From: DAOUTY01 sp964453665
Lineage (GTDB): Bacteria; Chloroflexota; Dehalococcoidia; SZUA-161
Direction of reading: 5' to 3'
DNA: 27,326 nucleotides
Assembly: GCA_964453665.1 (NCBI GenBank)
Contig: CAYVQT010000040.1
Span: 1 to 27,326 of the forward strand
Notes under the pieces: model-generated
Databases searched by the model: none
What the model saw: the letters and a program-made list of their open reading frames with translations, nothing else
Told to the model about the DNA's origin: nothing
Shown: positions 7,998 to 15,794 of the stretch, piece by piece
Position numbering within the stretch: the stretch's first letter is position 1
Layout of the letters: each line of letters begins with the position of its first letter
Made by a program: the position numbers and the translations under genes

Positions 7998-8804
7998 ATG
8001 GAAGCCTTCGAAACCATAGTCTACGAGAAAAGAGATGGCATCGCCCATATTACCCTCAACCGCCCCAGGGCTTTGAACGCCGTCAACATCAAGATGCGTG
8101 ACGAGCTGTACGAGGTGCTGCCAGCGATCGACGATGATCCCGAGGTAATGCTGGCTATTCTCCAGGGGGCCGGGGACAGGGGCTTCTCCGCCGGAGCTGA
8201 TATCACTGAGTTCGGGACTGTTCCCTCTCAGACAGTCGGCCGTCAGGTCAGGTGGGAACGAGACCTCTGGGGCCAGTTCCTCAGCGTATCCAAGCCTCTC
8301 ATCGTTGCCATCCACGGCTTCGCACTTGGTGCCGGTGTAGAGATGTCTATGTGCTGCGATATCAGGATCGCCTCCGATGACGCAAGGTTCGGGCTCCCTG
8401 AGGTAGGAATAGGCATGGTGCCTACCGCCGGAGGCAGCCAGACGATGCCCCGGCTGGTGCCGCCGGGTATAGCCTTAGCGCCTATACTTACCGGTGAAAT
8501 AATCAATGCTGCCGAAGCCCTCCGCATAGGACTTATCCATCAGGTAGTGACCAGGACTGACCTTATGTCAACCGCCGAGAGTGTGGCACATAAGATAATG
8601 TCCCGGGGACAGATCGCGGTCAGATTCGCCAAGGAGGCGATAAGGCGCGGCCTCGACCTGAGCCTGGAGCAGGGTCTGGAGATGGAGAGCAGGCTCTTCA
8701 CAAGGATTCTCGGCACGGATGATGCCAGGGAAGGAATCAAGGCATATCGGGAAGGCAGGAGCCCCCGGTTTACTTTCACTAATCAGGCAGAACAGTTACA
8801 ATAG
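7998..8804 (+). CDS. Enoyl-CoA hydratase/isomerase (crotonase family), second copy
   Basis: A 268-aa paralogue of the preceding gene, 72 nt downstream. Motifs: GAGDRGFSAGADITEFG (57-73), HGFALGAGVEMSMCCDIRIA and LPEVGIGMVPTAGGSQTMPRLV. Both catalytic Glu positions are occupied (Glu115, Glu135). Differences from the first copy in the second half (SQTMPRLVPPG instead of TQRLPRIVG, and a bulkier EMSM) suggest a different substrate rather than simple redundancy. Cytoplasmic. No acyl-CoA dehydrogenase, hydroxyacyl-CoA dehydrogenase or thiolase is present in the window, so the pathway is incomplete here. Confidence 0.92.
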   Translation: MEAFETIVYEKRDGIAHITLNRPRALNAVNIKMRDELYEVLPAIDDDPEVMLAILQGAGDRGFSAGADITEFGTVPSQTVGRQVRWERDLWGQFLSVSKPLIVAIHGFALGAGVEMSMCCDIRIASDDARFGLPEVGIGMVPTAGGSQTMPRLVPPGIALAPILTGEIINAAEALRIGLIHQVVTRTDLMSTAESVAHKIMSRGQIAVRFAKEAIRRGLDLSLEQGLEMESRLFTRILGTDDAREGIKAYREGRSPRFTFTNQAEQLQ

Positions 8805-8812
8805 AGAGCGCT

Positions 8813-9613
8813 ATGAGCGAAACGGGCGGCAAAACACTTGAAGAGCTAATCGAAGCGCTTGCAGACCTCATCGTGAAATCGGAGCGTGTCGTGGTATTCA
8901 CAGGCGCGGGTATCAGCACCGAGTCAGGAATACCTGATTTCAGGGGCCCCGACGGCCTCTGGACGCGATACGACCCCAGCGATTTCACCTATCAGAAGTT
9001 CGTCAGTGACCTGGAGACGAGGAAGAGAATCTGGAAAATGAAAGAAACCATCGGATTCGGCTGGAACGATGTCCAGCCTAATCCCGCCCATAACTCAATC
9101 GCCGAGCTGGAGCGACTCGGCAAGCTGGACTGCGTCATCACTCAGAACGTGGATGGACTTCACCAGAAAGCAGGCAATTCAGAAGACAGGGTTATCCAGC
9201 TTCATGGAAACATGCAGTGGGTGAAGTGCCTGACCTGCGGTGCCCGCCACCGGTTCGAGGAGGTCGAGAGTTGGCTCGAAAAAGGCGTTGAGGATCCGGA
9301 ATGCGTTCAGTGCGGAGGTATCCTGAAGCCCGAAGGCGTCTTCTTCGGCGAGGCAATGCCGGTCTTGGAGACCATGGAGGCACATAGGCGCTCCACCGAG
9401 TGTGACCTCTGCATCGTGATCGGGTCTTCACTCGCAGTATATCCCGCAGGGCTGATGCCCCAATACGCCCTGAATGCCGGCGCTAAAATCGTCATAATAA
9501 ATGAGGGCGAAACTGAACTGGACCACGCTGCGCATATCCGCATCAGTGAAAAAGCCGGCGAGGTAATGTCTGAAGTATTGAAGCAAGTTAAAAGCAAGCT
9601 CGGAAGAGACTAG
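8813..9613 (+). CDS. Sir2-family NAD-dependent protein deacylase
   Basis: A 266-aa sirtuin that removes acyl groups from lysines using NAD+. All hallmarks are visible: GAGISTESGIPDFRG (31-45), QNVDGLH (111-117), catalytic His131 in LHGN, a zinc site of Cys139, Cys142, Cys164 and Cys167, and GSSLAVYPA (204-212). ATG at 8813, 8 nt after the crotonase stop, with GAGAGCG as a weak SD, so probably coupled. It sits between acyl-CoA genes and an AMP-forming acyl-CoA synthetase; enzymes of that class are known CobB/Sir2 targets at a conserved lysine, so control of the next gene's product is the natural inference. Confidence 0.93.
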   Translation: MSETGGKTLEELIEALADLIVKSERVVVFTGAGISTESGIPDFRGPDGLWTRYDPSDFTYQKFVSDLETRKRIWKMKETIGFGWNDVQPNPAHNSIAELERLGKLDCVITQNVDGLHQKAGNSEDRVIQLHGNMQWVKCLTCGARHRFEEVESWLEKGVEDPECVQCGGILKPEGVFFGEAMPVLETMEAHRRSTECDLCIVIGSSLAVYPAGLMPQYALNAGAKIVIINEGETELDHAAHIRISEKAGEVMSEVLKQVKSKLGRD

Positions 9614-9643
9614 CAACCTATAAAACCAAGGAGGTGCGAAAGC

Positions 9644-11212
9644 ATGAATACCACGGAATTCCTTTTGATAACCAGCTCTATTGTACCCGACCGGCCGGCA
9701 ATAACCTTCGAAGGCAAGAAATACACCTACGCTGAGCTCAGCGAGAGGGTGAACAGGCTGGCGAACGCCCTCGCTGGCCTCGGAGTGCAGAAGGGCGATA
9801 TGGTAGCGATTTTGCAGGTCAACTGCAACGAGTTCGTGGAAGCGTACAACGCCGTGGCGAAACTCGGCGCTATATTCATCCCCTTAAATTTCCGGGCCAA
9901 GGCTGATGAGTTCGAATATATGATCAATAACTGCGAAGCCAAAGTTATATTTATCGGTGAACGTTATGTCGATATGATTAACTCTATACGGCCTAAACTA
10001 CCCAAGGTACAGCACTTCATCTGCCTGGAAAGCAAACCGGAAGGTATGTTGAACTACGGGGAACTGCTGGCCGCAGCCTCTCCCGAGGAGGTATTCAGCG
10101 AGATCGATGATGATGATGTAACCATTCTAATGTACACTGCGGGGACCACCGGCCGTCCTAAAGGAGTGCCCCTCACTCATAACAGCTTCTCAACGTATGT
10201 CCTGGGCAACGTAACCCCGGTGGATATCGAGATAGAGGAGACCAACCTGCTCACTGTGCCTCTATACCACGTCGCAGGTATTCAGGCCGTGATGGCCGCT
10301 ATCTACGGGGGCAGAACACTGGCTATGATGAGGCAGTTCGAGGTTAAGGACTGGATGAATACGGTGCAACAGGAAAAGGCCAACCGGGCGATGCTGGTTC
10401 CAACCATGCTTAAACGGGTTGTAGATGACCCCGATTTCGATAACTACGATCTCTCAAGCCTCAAGGTGATAACATACGGGGCCGCCCCGATGCCCTTCGA
10501 GGTAATCAAGAAAGCGATAGAGGTCTTCCCCGGCGTCATGTTCATCAATGCCTTCGGCCAGACGGAGACTGCTTCAACAATAACCAGTCTCGGGCCCGAG
10601 GACCATGTAATCACAGGGAGCGACGAGGAAAAGGCAAAAAAGCTGAAGAGGCTGCAGTCATCTATTGGCAGACCCATGGAGGATGTGCAGATAAAGATAG
10701 TGGACGAGCAGGGCAAGGAGCTGCCAACAGGCGAGGTGGGCGAGATTCTGGCCAAAGGGCCGAGGGTCATGAGCGGCTACTGGAAAGATGAAGAGAAAAC
10801 AGCCAAAGCATTGACCGGTGACGGCTGGCTGCGCACCGGTGACAAGGGATATGTAGACGAAGAGGGCTATATCTATCTGGCAGGACGTGGCGATGACATG
10901 ATCATCAGAGGCGGCGAGAATATCTCGCCCGAAGAGGTGGAGGATATTCTATACGCGCATCCTAAAATCGAAGAGGCGGCGGTAATCGGCATCGCCGACC
11001 CTGACTGGGGGCAGGAACCAAAGGCTATATTAGTCCTCAAGAAGGGTGAGTCAGCAACGCCGGACGAGATAATGGAGTTCTGCCGCCAGAGGCTTTCCAG
11101 CTTCAAGCGGCCCCGCTATGTGGCCTTTGTCGATGAGCTGCCACGCACATCCACCGGCAAGTTGCTCAAGAGAGTGCTGCGCGAACAGCACGGCGAGCCA
11201 AAAAATGACTGA
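9644..11212 (+). CDS. AMP-forming acyl-CoA synthetase (fatty/organic acid:CoA ligase)
   Basis: A 522-aa ANL-superfamily enzyme that activates a carboxylic acid with ATP to the acyl-adenylate and then the CoA thioester. Visible motifs: phosphate-binding YTAGTTGRPKG (164-174), FGQTETAS, GWLRTGDKGYVDEEGYIYLAGR and the hinge/A10 segment PRTSTGKLLKR with Lys506, the catalytic lysine that is acylated in related enzymes. ATG at 9644 follows AAGGAGGTGC, a very strong SD. Last gene of the operon, followed by a terminator hairpin. No membrane segment. The acid substrate cannot be determined; medium- or long-chain fatty acids or aromatic acids are possible. Confidence 0.92.
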   Translation: MNTTEFLLITSSIVPDRPAITFEGKKYTYAELSERVNRLANALAGLGVQKGDMVAILQVNCNEFVEAYNAVAKLGAIFIPLNFRAKADEFEYMINNCEAKVIFIGERYVDMINSIRPKLPKVQHFICLESKPEGMLNYGELLAAASPEEVFSEIDDDDVTILMYTAGTTGRPKGVPLTHNSFSTYVLGNVTPVDIEIEETNLLTVPLYHVAGIQAVMAAIYGGRTLAMMRQFEVKDWMNTVQQEKANRAMLVPTMLKRVVDDPDFDNYDLSSLKVITYGAAPMPFEVIKKAIEVFPGVMFINAFGQTETASTITSLGPEDHVITGSDEEKAKKLKRLQSSIGRPMEDVQIKIVDEQGKELPTGEVGEILAKGPRVMSGYWKDEEKTAKALTGDGWLRTGDKGYVDEEGYIYLAGRGDDMIIRGGENISPEEVEDILYAHPKIEEAAVIGIADPDWGQEPKAILVLKKGESATPDEIMEFCRQRLSSFKRPRYVAFVDELPRTSTGKLLKRVLREQHGEPKND

Positions 11213-11235
11213 GTAAAAAGGCAACCTACCTGAGC

Positions 11236-11263
11236 AAGGGGGAGTCTTAATACGCTCCCCCTT
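11236..11263 (+). terminator. Terminator-like hairpin after the acyl-CoA synthetase gene
   Basis: A 9-bp GC-rich stem AAGGGGGAG (11236-11244) with CTCCCCCTT (11255-11263) and a 10-nt loop, 24 nt after the stop, followed by CATTGTTATC, a modest U-rich tail. Confidence 0.6.
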
Positions 11264-11282
11264 CATTGTTATCATCAGTCTA

Positions 11283-11325
11283 CCGGTAAGGTAATTTAAC
11301 CGATACCGGGCTTAGAGTCCCGGTT
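11283..11325 (+). promoter_or_regulatory. Overlapping inverted repeats in the leader of the methyltransferase gene
   Basis: CCGGTA (11283-11288) can pair with TACCGG (11304-11309), while the overlapping CCGGG (11306-11310) can instead pair with CCCGG (11319-11323), supported by AACCG (11298-11302) with CGGTT (11321-11325). The pairings exclude each other. The arms are short, so chance is a real possibility. Confidence 0.25.
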
Positions 11326-11338
11326 GAACAGGTGATAT

Positions 11339-12163
11339 TTGAGTCAAGCCAGAAGCAGGGCTGAGCACTGGAACCAGGTCGCCAGGGTATGGCACCTGAA
11401 AGGCTATTCCAACAAGCTCCTGGCCGAGTACTGGAGAAAAGCCCATCTCTCCCTGATAGCGAGATGGGTCGACGTTGCCAACGCTGGCAGGATTCTGAAG
11501 ACCGACCTTTTCTCTGAAGCGTTCGGGCTACAGCAGTTCCTGTTCGACATCGCCCAATCCAACGGCAACATTGTAGGAATAGATGTCTCCAGGGAGGTGA
11601 TAATCCGGGCAAAACAGACTGCCCAGCGCCACGGTGTAGATTCCAGCAGGTATCTTTGCTGCGACGTTAAGCAACTTCCCCTACAGGACAACTCTATCGA
11701 CCTCATCATCTCCGACTCGACCCTGGACCACCTGCCCGACGAGACAGAAATCACTACCGCTTTAAAAGAGTTGAGACGTGTTCTCCGCGTTGGCGGTATC
11801 CTTATTCTCACTATGGACAATAAAAGCAACCTGACCTATCCCCCTTATCCGGTTATCCGCCTGTGGATGCGACTCGGCCTGGCCCCGTATTTCATCGGCA
11901 GAACACTCTCACCTGCAAAACTAAGGCGCGTTCTGCTCGAAATCGGATTTGATATAGAGGAAAGCACAGCGATCCTCCACTACCCGCACCCCGACGCGCT
12001 GGTAAGGTTGTTGGAACACGCTTTGCGCAGGCTGGGAAGAGGCAAGTTTGACAATGCCATCCGAAAAGGCTTTGAGCTTCTCGATAGGCTGGAGAGCAGG
12101 AGAACCAGATACCTGACCGGACGCTATATCGCCGTAAAAGCTGTAAAAAGAGGAGCTCAGTGA
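11339..12163 (+). CDS. Class I SAM-dependent methyltransferase
   Basis: A 274-aa Rossmann-fold methyltransferase. Motif I is unusual: instead of a glycine-rich VLDVGCGTG the strand reads RILKTDLFSEAFG (about 51-63). Later parts are regular: the acidic strand end NIVGIDVS, the CDVKQLPLQDNSIDLIISDSTLDHL block and LRRVLRVGGILILTMDN. The C-terminal third (about 160-274) is basic and may bind substrate. The frame opens at TTG 11339; there is no good SD and no ATG nearby, so the start is tentative. Its stop overlaps the GTG of the dehydrogenase gene, implying coupled expression. The substrate is unknown. Confidence 0.8.
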   Translation: MSQARSRAEHWNQVARVWHLKGYSNKLLAEYWRKAHLSLIARWVDVANAGRILKTDLFSEAFGLQQFLFDIAQSNGNIVGIDVSREVIIRAKQTAQRHGVDSSRYLCCDVKQLPLQDNSIDLIISDSTLDHLPDETEITTALKELRRVLRVGGILILTMDNKSNLTYPPYPVIRLWMRLGLAPYFIGRTLSPAKLRRVLLEIGFDIEESTAILHYPHPDALVRLLEHALRRLGRGKFDNAIRKGFELLDRLESRRTRYLTGRYIAVKAVKRGAQ

Positions 12164-13350
12164 GCACGCTAATCAGTGTGACCGTCACCGGCGAGACAAG
12201 CCTTCAAGGTTACCTCGCTATAGATGCCACCGTTAACGGTCGTTCATACGGCGGAGTGCGAATGGCATCCGATTTCTCCCCTGATTCACTCGCCCGAGCC
12301 GCCAGAGCCAAGACCCTGAAGTATGGCCTGTTAGGGTTACCTGTTGGCGGTGCCAAAGCAGGGATTGCTGCCGACCCCGAAATGCCGACTGCGATGAAAT
12401 TGGAGGTGCTCCGCAATTTCGGGCAGGCGCTCAAGCCCATGCTCCAGACCGGAAGCTTCGTCCCCAGCGATGACCTGGGCACAACCAATGATGATATCAG
12501 GCATATGCTCAATTCTATCGGGCTCAAGGTCCAACCGCGAACTCTGACTGATCGGTCGTCCGGATTCTATACAGGTATTACTGTATGCGCCGCCGCTGTC
12601 AGAGCCGCTCAGCACATCGGCCTGGACCTGAACAGGGCCTCGGTAGCCGTCGAAGGCTTCGGTAGCGTGGGCTCCTCAACCGCCTATCTCTTAGGGAAAC
12701 ATGGTATCAAGGTAGTTGCGGTTTCTACCATTCACGGAGCGGTTTACGACGAGGCAGGGCTGGACATAGACGAACTTCTACGGCTTCGCGACAGGGCAGG
12801 CAATCAGGCTGTCAGCTTATACCCGGGGGGAGAGAAAATAGAAAAAAGCGTAATCGCAGAGCTTGATGTGGATATATTCTCCCCCTGTGCTCAATCCGAC
12901 AGCATCACCTCGAACAACGCCGGCCGGGTGGCCGCCAGGATAATATGCCCGGGGGCTAATGCTCCCATAACGCCTGACGCGGAACCTGTTCTGTTACAAA
13001 GAGGAATTCTATCCATTCCTGACTTCGTAGCTAACTGCGGTGGGGTTTCAGGAGTCTCGATGAAGCGCACCGGCCTGAAAGAAGCCTATATCAGACGCTT
13101 TCTCGAGCAGGAAATCGGCGCGCGTATCGGCGAAATAATCGAGGCTGCGGATAAAGAAAATGTCAGCCTTAGAACTTTTGCTGAAGGAGTTGCCGAGGAG
13201 AGGTTTCTGAGAGCAAAGGCAGTAGCAGAAAGAGGAAATTTCGTCAGTAGGAGCTTTAACTTAGGCCTCGAGCTATATCGGAGGGGAATTATACCCCACC
13301 AGCTTGTCACACCTATTGCCCCCTGGTACTTTAAGAGAAAAGCCAGGTAG
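12160..13350 (+). CDS. Glu/Leu/Phe/Val dehydrogenase family protein
   Basis: A 396-aa oxidoreductase of the NAD(P)-dependent amino acid dehydrogenase family, which interconverts an amino acid with its 2-oxo acid and ammonia. The catalytic lysine is in LPVGGAKAGI (Lys66; the usual GGAKGG has Ala at 67), the catalytic Asp is Asp105 in VPSDDLG, and the dinucleotide fold is VAVEGFGSVGSS (163-173). SPCAQSD and NCGGVSG blocks are also present. The start is GTG at 12160 with AGGAG 5 nt upstream, overlapping the methyltransferase stop. At 396 aa it is a little shorter than hexameric glutamate dehydrogenases (about 415-450) and diverges in the substrate pocket, so I would not assign glutamate with confidence. 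Confidence 0.85.
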   Translation: MSTLISVTVTGETSLQGYLAIDATVNGRSYGGVRMASDFSPDSLARAARAKTLKYGLLGLPVGGAKAGIAADPEMPTAMKLEVLRNFGQALKPMLQTGSFVPSDDLGTTNDDIRHMLNSIGLKVQPRTLTDRSSGFYTGITVCAAAVRAAQHIGLDLNRASVAVEGFGSVGSSTAYLLGKHGIKVVAVSTIHGAVYDEAGLDIDELLRLRDRAGNQAVSLYPGGEKIEKSVIAELDVDIFSPCAQSDSITSNNAGRVAARIICPGANAPITPDAEPVLLQRGILSIPDFVANCGGVSGVSMKRTGLKEAYIRRFLEQEIGARIGEIIEAADKENVSLRTFAEGVAEERFLRAKAVAERGNFVSRSFNLGLELYRRGIIPHQLVTPIAPWYFKRKAR

Positions 13351-13355
13351 ATTCG

Positions 13356-13598
13356 GTGCTAAAGACAATCACTATGATTTCTCCTTCCTCTGCTGCCACT
13401 CTATCGAAATTAAAACCTCGTATGCTCATCGCGTTTCATAAAAGTTGCTTTAGGAATAAGAATCATGGCAGAAACCCCGATTATGTCAACCTGAAGTACT
13501 CGGGCTTCAATCAACAGTGCCCCTTCTCGTGCCATACAGTTGAGGGGAAAGCACCAGCTTATGCAATTCTCCGTGATAGTTACAGGTCAATCAGGTAG
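13356..13598 (+). CDS. Doubtful 80-aa ORF filling the gap before a radical SAM gene
   Basis: An open frame from a GTG without clear SD, 5 nt after the dehydrogenase stop and ending 5 nt before the radical SAM start. The product is basic with three cysteines (one CPFSC motif near residues 55-59) and matches nothing I know. Its position directly before a radical SAM/SPASM gene is where a modified-peptide precursor could lie, but weak initiation and lack of a leader-core look make chance or a gene remnant more likely. An internal ATG at 13374 is an alternative start. Confidence 0.2.
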   Translation: MLKTITMISPSSAATLSKLKPRMLIAFHKSCFRNKNHGRNPDYVNLKYSGFNQQCPFSCHTVEGKAPAYAILRDSYRSIR

Positions 13599-13603
13599 AG
13601 AGC

Positions 13604-14731
13604 ATGAAGAAGCTATATTTACTGAAGCAAGGCTTTAAGGCTTCCCGCAAGTTGCTATTGGTGGAACTGGCAAGACACTCCAAGTCTTTCTTTCCCGCGA
13701 TCACCTTTGATCCCATGGTAGCCACCCTGATTGTGACAGATAACTGCAACAGCAGGTGCATAACTTGCACAGAGTGGAGGCAGAAATCATACAACGAACT
13801 CAGCTTAGGCGAAATAAGTAGTGTCCTTAATCAATTGAAGCAGCTTGGGGTCCGGGGGATATCCATTACTGGAGGCGAACCTCTGTTAAGGGAAGACGTG
13901 ACCGACATAGTGCGAAAGTGCTCCACTCTAAGATTCGAGGAAATACAAATTCTAACCAATGGTCTGCTGCTAACACCAGATTTGGCGGAGGAACTCCTCG
14001 AGAGCGGAGTTACTACAATGGGGATATCCCTGGACGGACTCAAAGAGACAAATGACAGTGTTAGAGGTATAGAGGGCTCCTTTGAAAAGGTCATTACAGC
14101 GCTAAAGATGGTGGTTGAACTACGGGATAAAAAGCATTATTCCACAGAATTGTATGTGGCAACGACTCTGATGAAGCCTACATTAAATCAAATAATCCCT
14201 TTGGCAAATCTGGTGCGCGATCTGAAAGTCAAGATAAATTTTAATCTGATAGATAATTCGCCCTATTTCTTACAGACTGATATAAGTGATCTTCTAATAG
14301 AAGACCAAAACGAACTGGATAAGGTTGTGGATGAACTGCATGAGCTAAAAAGCAAACACGGCAACATATTCCTCATTTCTCAGACCCATGCTTCCATCGA
14401 ATACATGAGGAAATACTTCCAAGACCCCAAGAGAGAGGATATCCCATGTATTTTAGGCTATGTGTGCATATATATTGGAGCGCATGGAGAGCTGTATTCT
14501 GGATGCCTATCTCTGAAGCCACTGGGAAACATTAGAGAGCAGAGCTTGAAGGAAATCGTGAACTCAGCAGAATATAAGGCAAGGTTGTATGATATGTTCT
14601 ATAAGAAATGCCCCGGATGTTCCTCTCATCACAATATGAACCTTCTTTATTGTGCCTCCTGGATAAAGGATGAGATTTTATGGAAGCTTAGGATGAAAAA
14701 GCGTCATGTTCTGTCGTCTTTTAGCGGGTAA
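13604..14731 (+). CDS. Radical SAM protein with SPASM-like C-terminus
   Basis: A 375-aa radical SAM enzyme: cluster motif CNSRCITC gives Cys48, Cys52 and Cys55, then SITGGEPLLRED (87-98), ILTNGLLL and GISLDGLKETNDSVRG. The C-terminal third carries further cysteines (PCILGYVCIYIG, GCLSLKPLGNI, KCPGCSSHH, LLYC), as in SPASM/twitch proteins that hold auxiliary Fe-S clusters and modify peptides, cofactors or enzymes. ATG at 13604, SD weak (GGTAGAGAGC). The gene is visibly AT-richer, with more A/T third positions and AGA/ATA codons than its neighbours, which suggests lateral acquisition. The substrate is unknown. Confidence 0.85.
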   Translation: MKKLYLLKQGFKASRKLLLVELARHSKSFFPAITFDPMVATLIVTDNCNSRCITCTEWRQKSYNELSLGEISSVLNQLKQLGVRGISITGGEPLLREDVTDIVRKCSTLRFEEIQILTNGLLLTPDLAEELLESGVTTMGISLDGLKETNDSVRGIEGSFEKVITALKMVVELRDKKHYSTELYVATTLMKPTLNQIIPLANLVRDLKVKINFNLIDNSPYFLQTDISDLLIEDQNELDKVVDELHELKSKHGNIFLISQTHASIEYMRKYFQDPKREDIPCILGYVCIYIGAHGELYSGCLSLKPLGNIREQSLKEIVNSAEYKARLYDMFYKKCPGCSSHHNMNLLYCASWIKDEILWKLRMKKRHVLSSFSG

Positions 14732-15077
14732 GCAAGTAATTCCCGGGCAAGGGTAATCAATCTGAACAATGTGGTGTGAGCATAAACTACCCCTTTATTA
14801 TTATCATTGTTCCAAAAATACGGGGTAGCAGTCTCAATTGGTAGGATATGTGTGTGGGGCAGCGAAACCTACCATACGATTTCAATCATCATAATAAATT
14901 GCAGTCGTAATAGAGGCTGTTACTCGACGGGTGTACCAGACTCTACCAGCCAACAATCTGCTAGCACTTTTTTTCCGTAAGGCTCAACTCGCCTGCCACC
15001 GTCTCGCTGACTCCAACGTCGCTCCTGCATTCTTCCCCTACCGTCTTTGCCCACCTTTGTCTCGCCGGGCTAGCAGC
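14732..15077. other. Non-coding stretch, AT-rich at left, with inverted repeats
   Basis: No convincing gene. Two inverted repeats are visible: CTACCCC (14787-14793) with GGGGTAG (14822-14828), and GGTAGG (14840-14845) with CCTACC (14868-14873). Neither has a U-tract, so they are not clear terminators. The second half (14930-15077) is open in one plus frame, but the reading has no SD and looks unlike protein; it might be a decayed gene. Confidence 0.4.
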
Positions 15078-15106
15078 TTGCGATGTTCCAACGCCCTACG
15101 TATAAT
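15078..15106 (+). promoter_or_regulatory. Candidate promoter of the small membrane protein gene
   Basis: TTGCGA (15078-15083), 17-nt spacer, perfect TATAAT (15101-15106). Start expected near 15113, about 50 nt before the ATG at 15162. Confidence 0.5.
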
Positions 15107-15120
15107 GACAGCAAAATGTC

Positions 15121-15148
15121 CGGGGACTGCCGGCAACAGTGCTCCCCG
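15121..15148 (+). promoter_or_regulatory. Leader hairpin abutting the ribosome binding site
   Basis: CGGGGACTG (15121-15129) pairs with CAGT (15137-15140) and CCCCG (15144-15148), leaving a 3-nt bulge. The 3' arm ends exactly where AGGAGGTG (15149-15156), the SD of the next gene, begins. It could modulate translation or protect the 5' end of the mRNA. Confidence 0.35.
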
Positions 15149-15161
15149 AGGAGGTGAAATT

Positions 15162-15377
15162 ATGGGACGAGTTCCGACTACACTGTACCTCTGGATATCA
15201 AGGCTGGCTGGCTTCGTGGGGATAGCGTGTATCATCGTAGCGGTGGTCGCGGCTGTAACTGATTCCGTCTGGTATGCTGAAGGGCGTACCTACGTCCAGA
15301 TAGCAATCGCAGCCTTCCTCTTCGCCATCTGGGCCGTGTTGTACGAACTGAGAGACCGAGGCATTAAAACCGGATAA
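15162..15377 (+). CDS. Small hypothetical membrane protein (71 aa)
   Basis: Starts at the ATG at 15162, which has a near-perfect SD (AGGAGGTG, 5 nt spacing); the open frame upstream is not coding. Two hydrophobic helices are evident, about 14-33 (LAGFVGIACIIVAVVAAVTD) and 44-61 (IAIAAFLFAIWAVLYEL), joined by a short polar loop with WYAEGRTY. The ends are basic, so both termini are probably cytoplasmic. I do not recognise a family. It appears monocistronic, with its own promoter and leader hairpin. Confidence 0.6.
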   Translation: MGRVPTTLYLWISRLAGFVGIACIIVAVVAAVTDSVWYAEGRTYVQIAIAAFLFAIWAVLYELRDRGIKTG

Positions 15378-15550
15378 GGAAATGCCGTAGGACTGAGCGC
15401 ACGGGGAATCGGCAGCGCCAGAGGCACAGGCTCCCTCAATGGCAGCTGCAACGAAGGGGCCTTATCATCCCTTTTAAAATCGGCATTTAAAACTCCGTCT
15501 GCCGCCGTTCCCTCAGTCATTGCTTTTAAAACAGTATTTAAACCATTCGC

Positions 15551-15588
15551 CCTGAGCTTGTCGAAGGGAGCCCTTCGATAAACTCAGG
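15551..15588. repeat. REP-like palindrome, CCTGAGCTTGTCGAAGGG type
   Basis: An 18-nt arm at 15551-15568 and its complement at 15571-15588 (two G-U wobbles, 2-nt centre). This word pair is familiar as a widespread intergenic palindrome in many bacterial genomes. It lies between the membrane protein and thioesterase genes, in a 400-nt stretch (15378-15794) that otherwise shows only the adjacent palindrome and a promoter. Confidence 0.7.
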
Positions 15589-15602
15589 ACAGGCCTGCCA
15601 AC

Positions 15603-15630
15603 GTAGGGGCGTTTCGCGAAACGCCCCTAC
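15603..15630. repeat. Perfect 28-nt palindrome, GTAGGGGCG family
   Basis: Two 14-nt arms meet with no spacer; the outer ends are GTAGGGGCG and CGCCCCTAC. The same ends occur at 17156-17182 around a different centre, so this is a repeat family with conserved ends and variable middle. It could end transcription or be a mobile REP-type element. Confidence 0.75.
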
Positions 15631-15709
15631 AGGTAACACATCCTGTGTATTAAATAGCTTATTCAGGAAGCAGAGCGGACAAAGCTCGAACTGTTAAACC
15701 ATGCAGTGC

Positions 15710-15738
15710 TTGTGGGATTAGCTCCAAATATCTATACT
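15710..15738 (+). promoter_or_regulatory. Candidate promoter of the thioesterase gene
   Basis: TTGTGG (15710-15715), 17-nt spacer, TATACT (15733-15738); the leader would be about 50 nt. Confidence 0.45.
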
Positions 15739-15794
15739 ATCACATCAAGGCTGGCGTTTAATATTGTTATGTTACTAAGTTGGAGGTGCCATCG

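Noticed and set aside
14931..15161. N-terminal extension of the 71-aa membrane protein frame
   Set aside because: Contains the promoter and leader hairpin, and a near-perfect SD supports the internal ATG at 15162.
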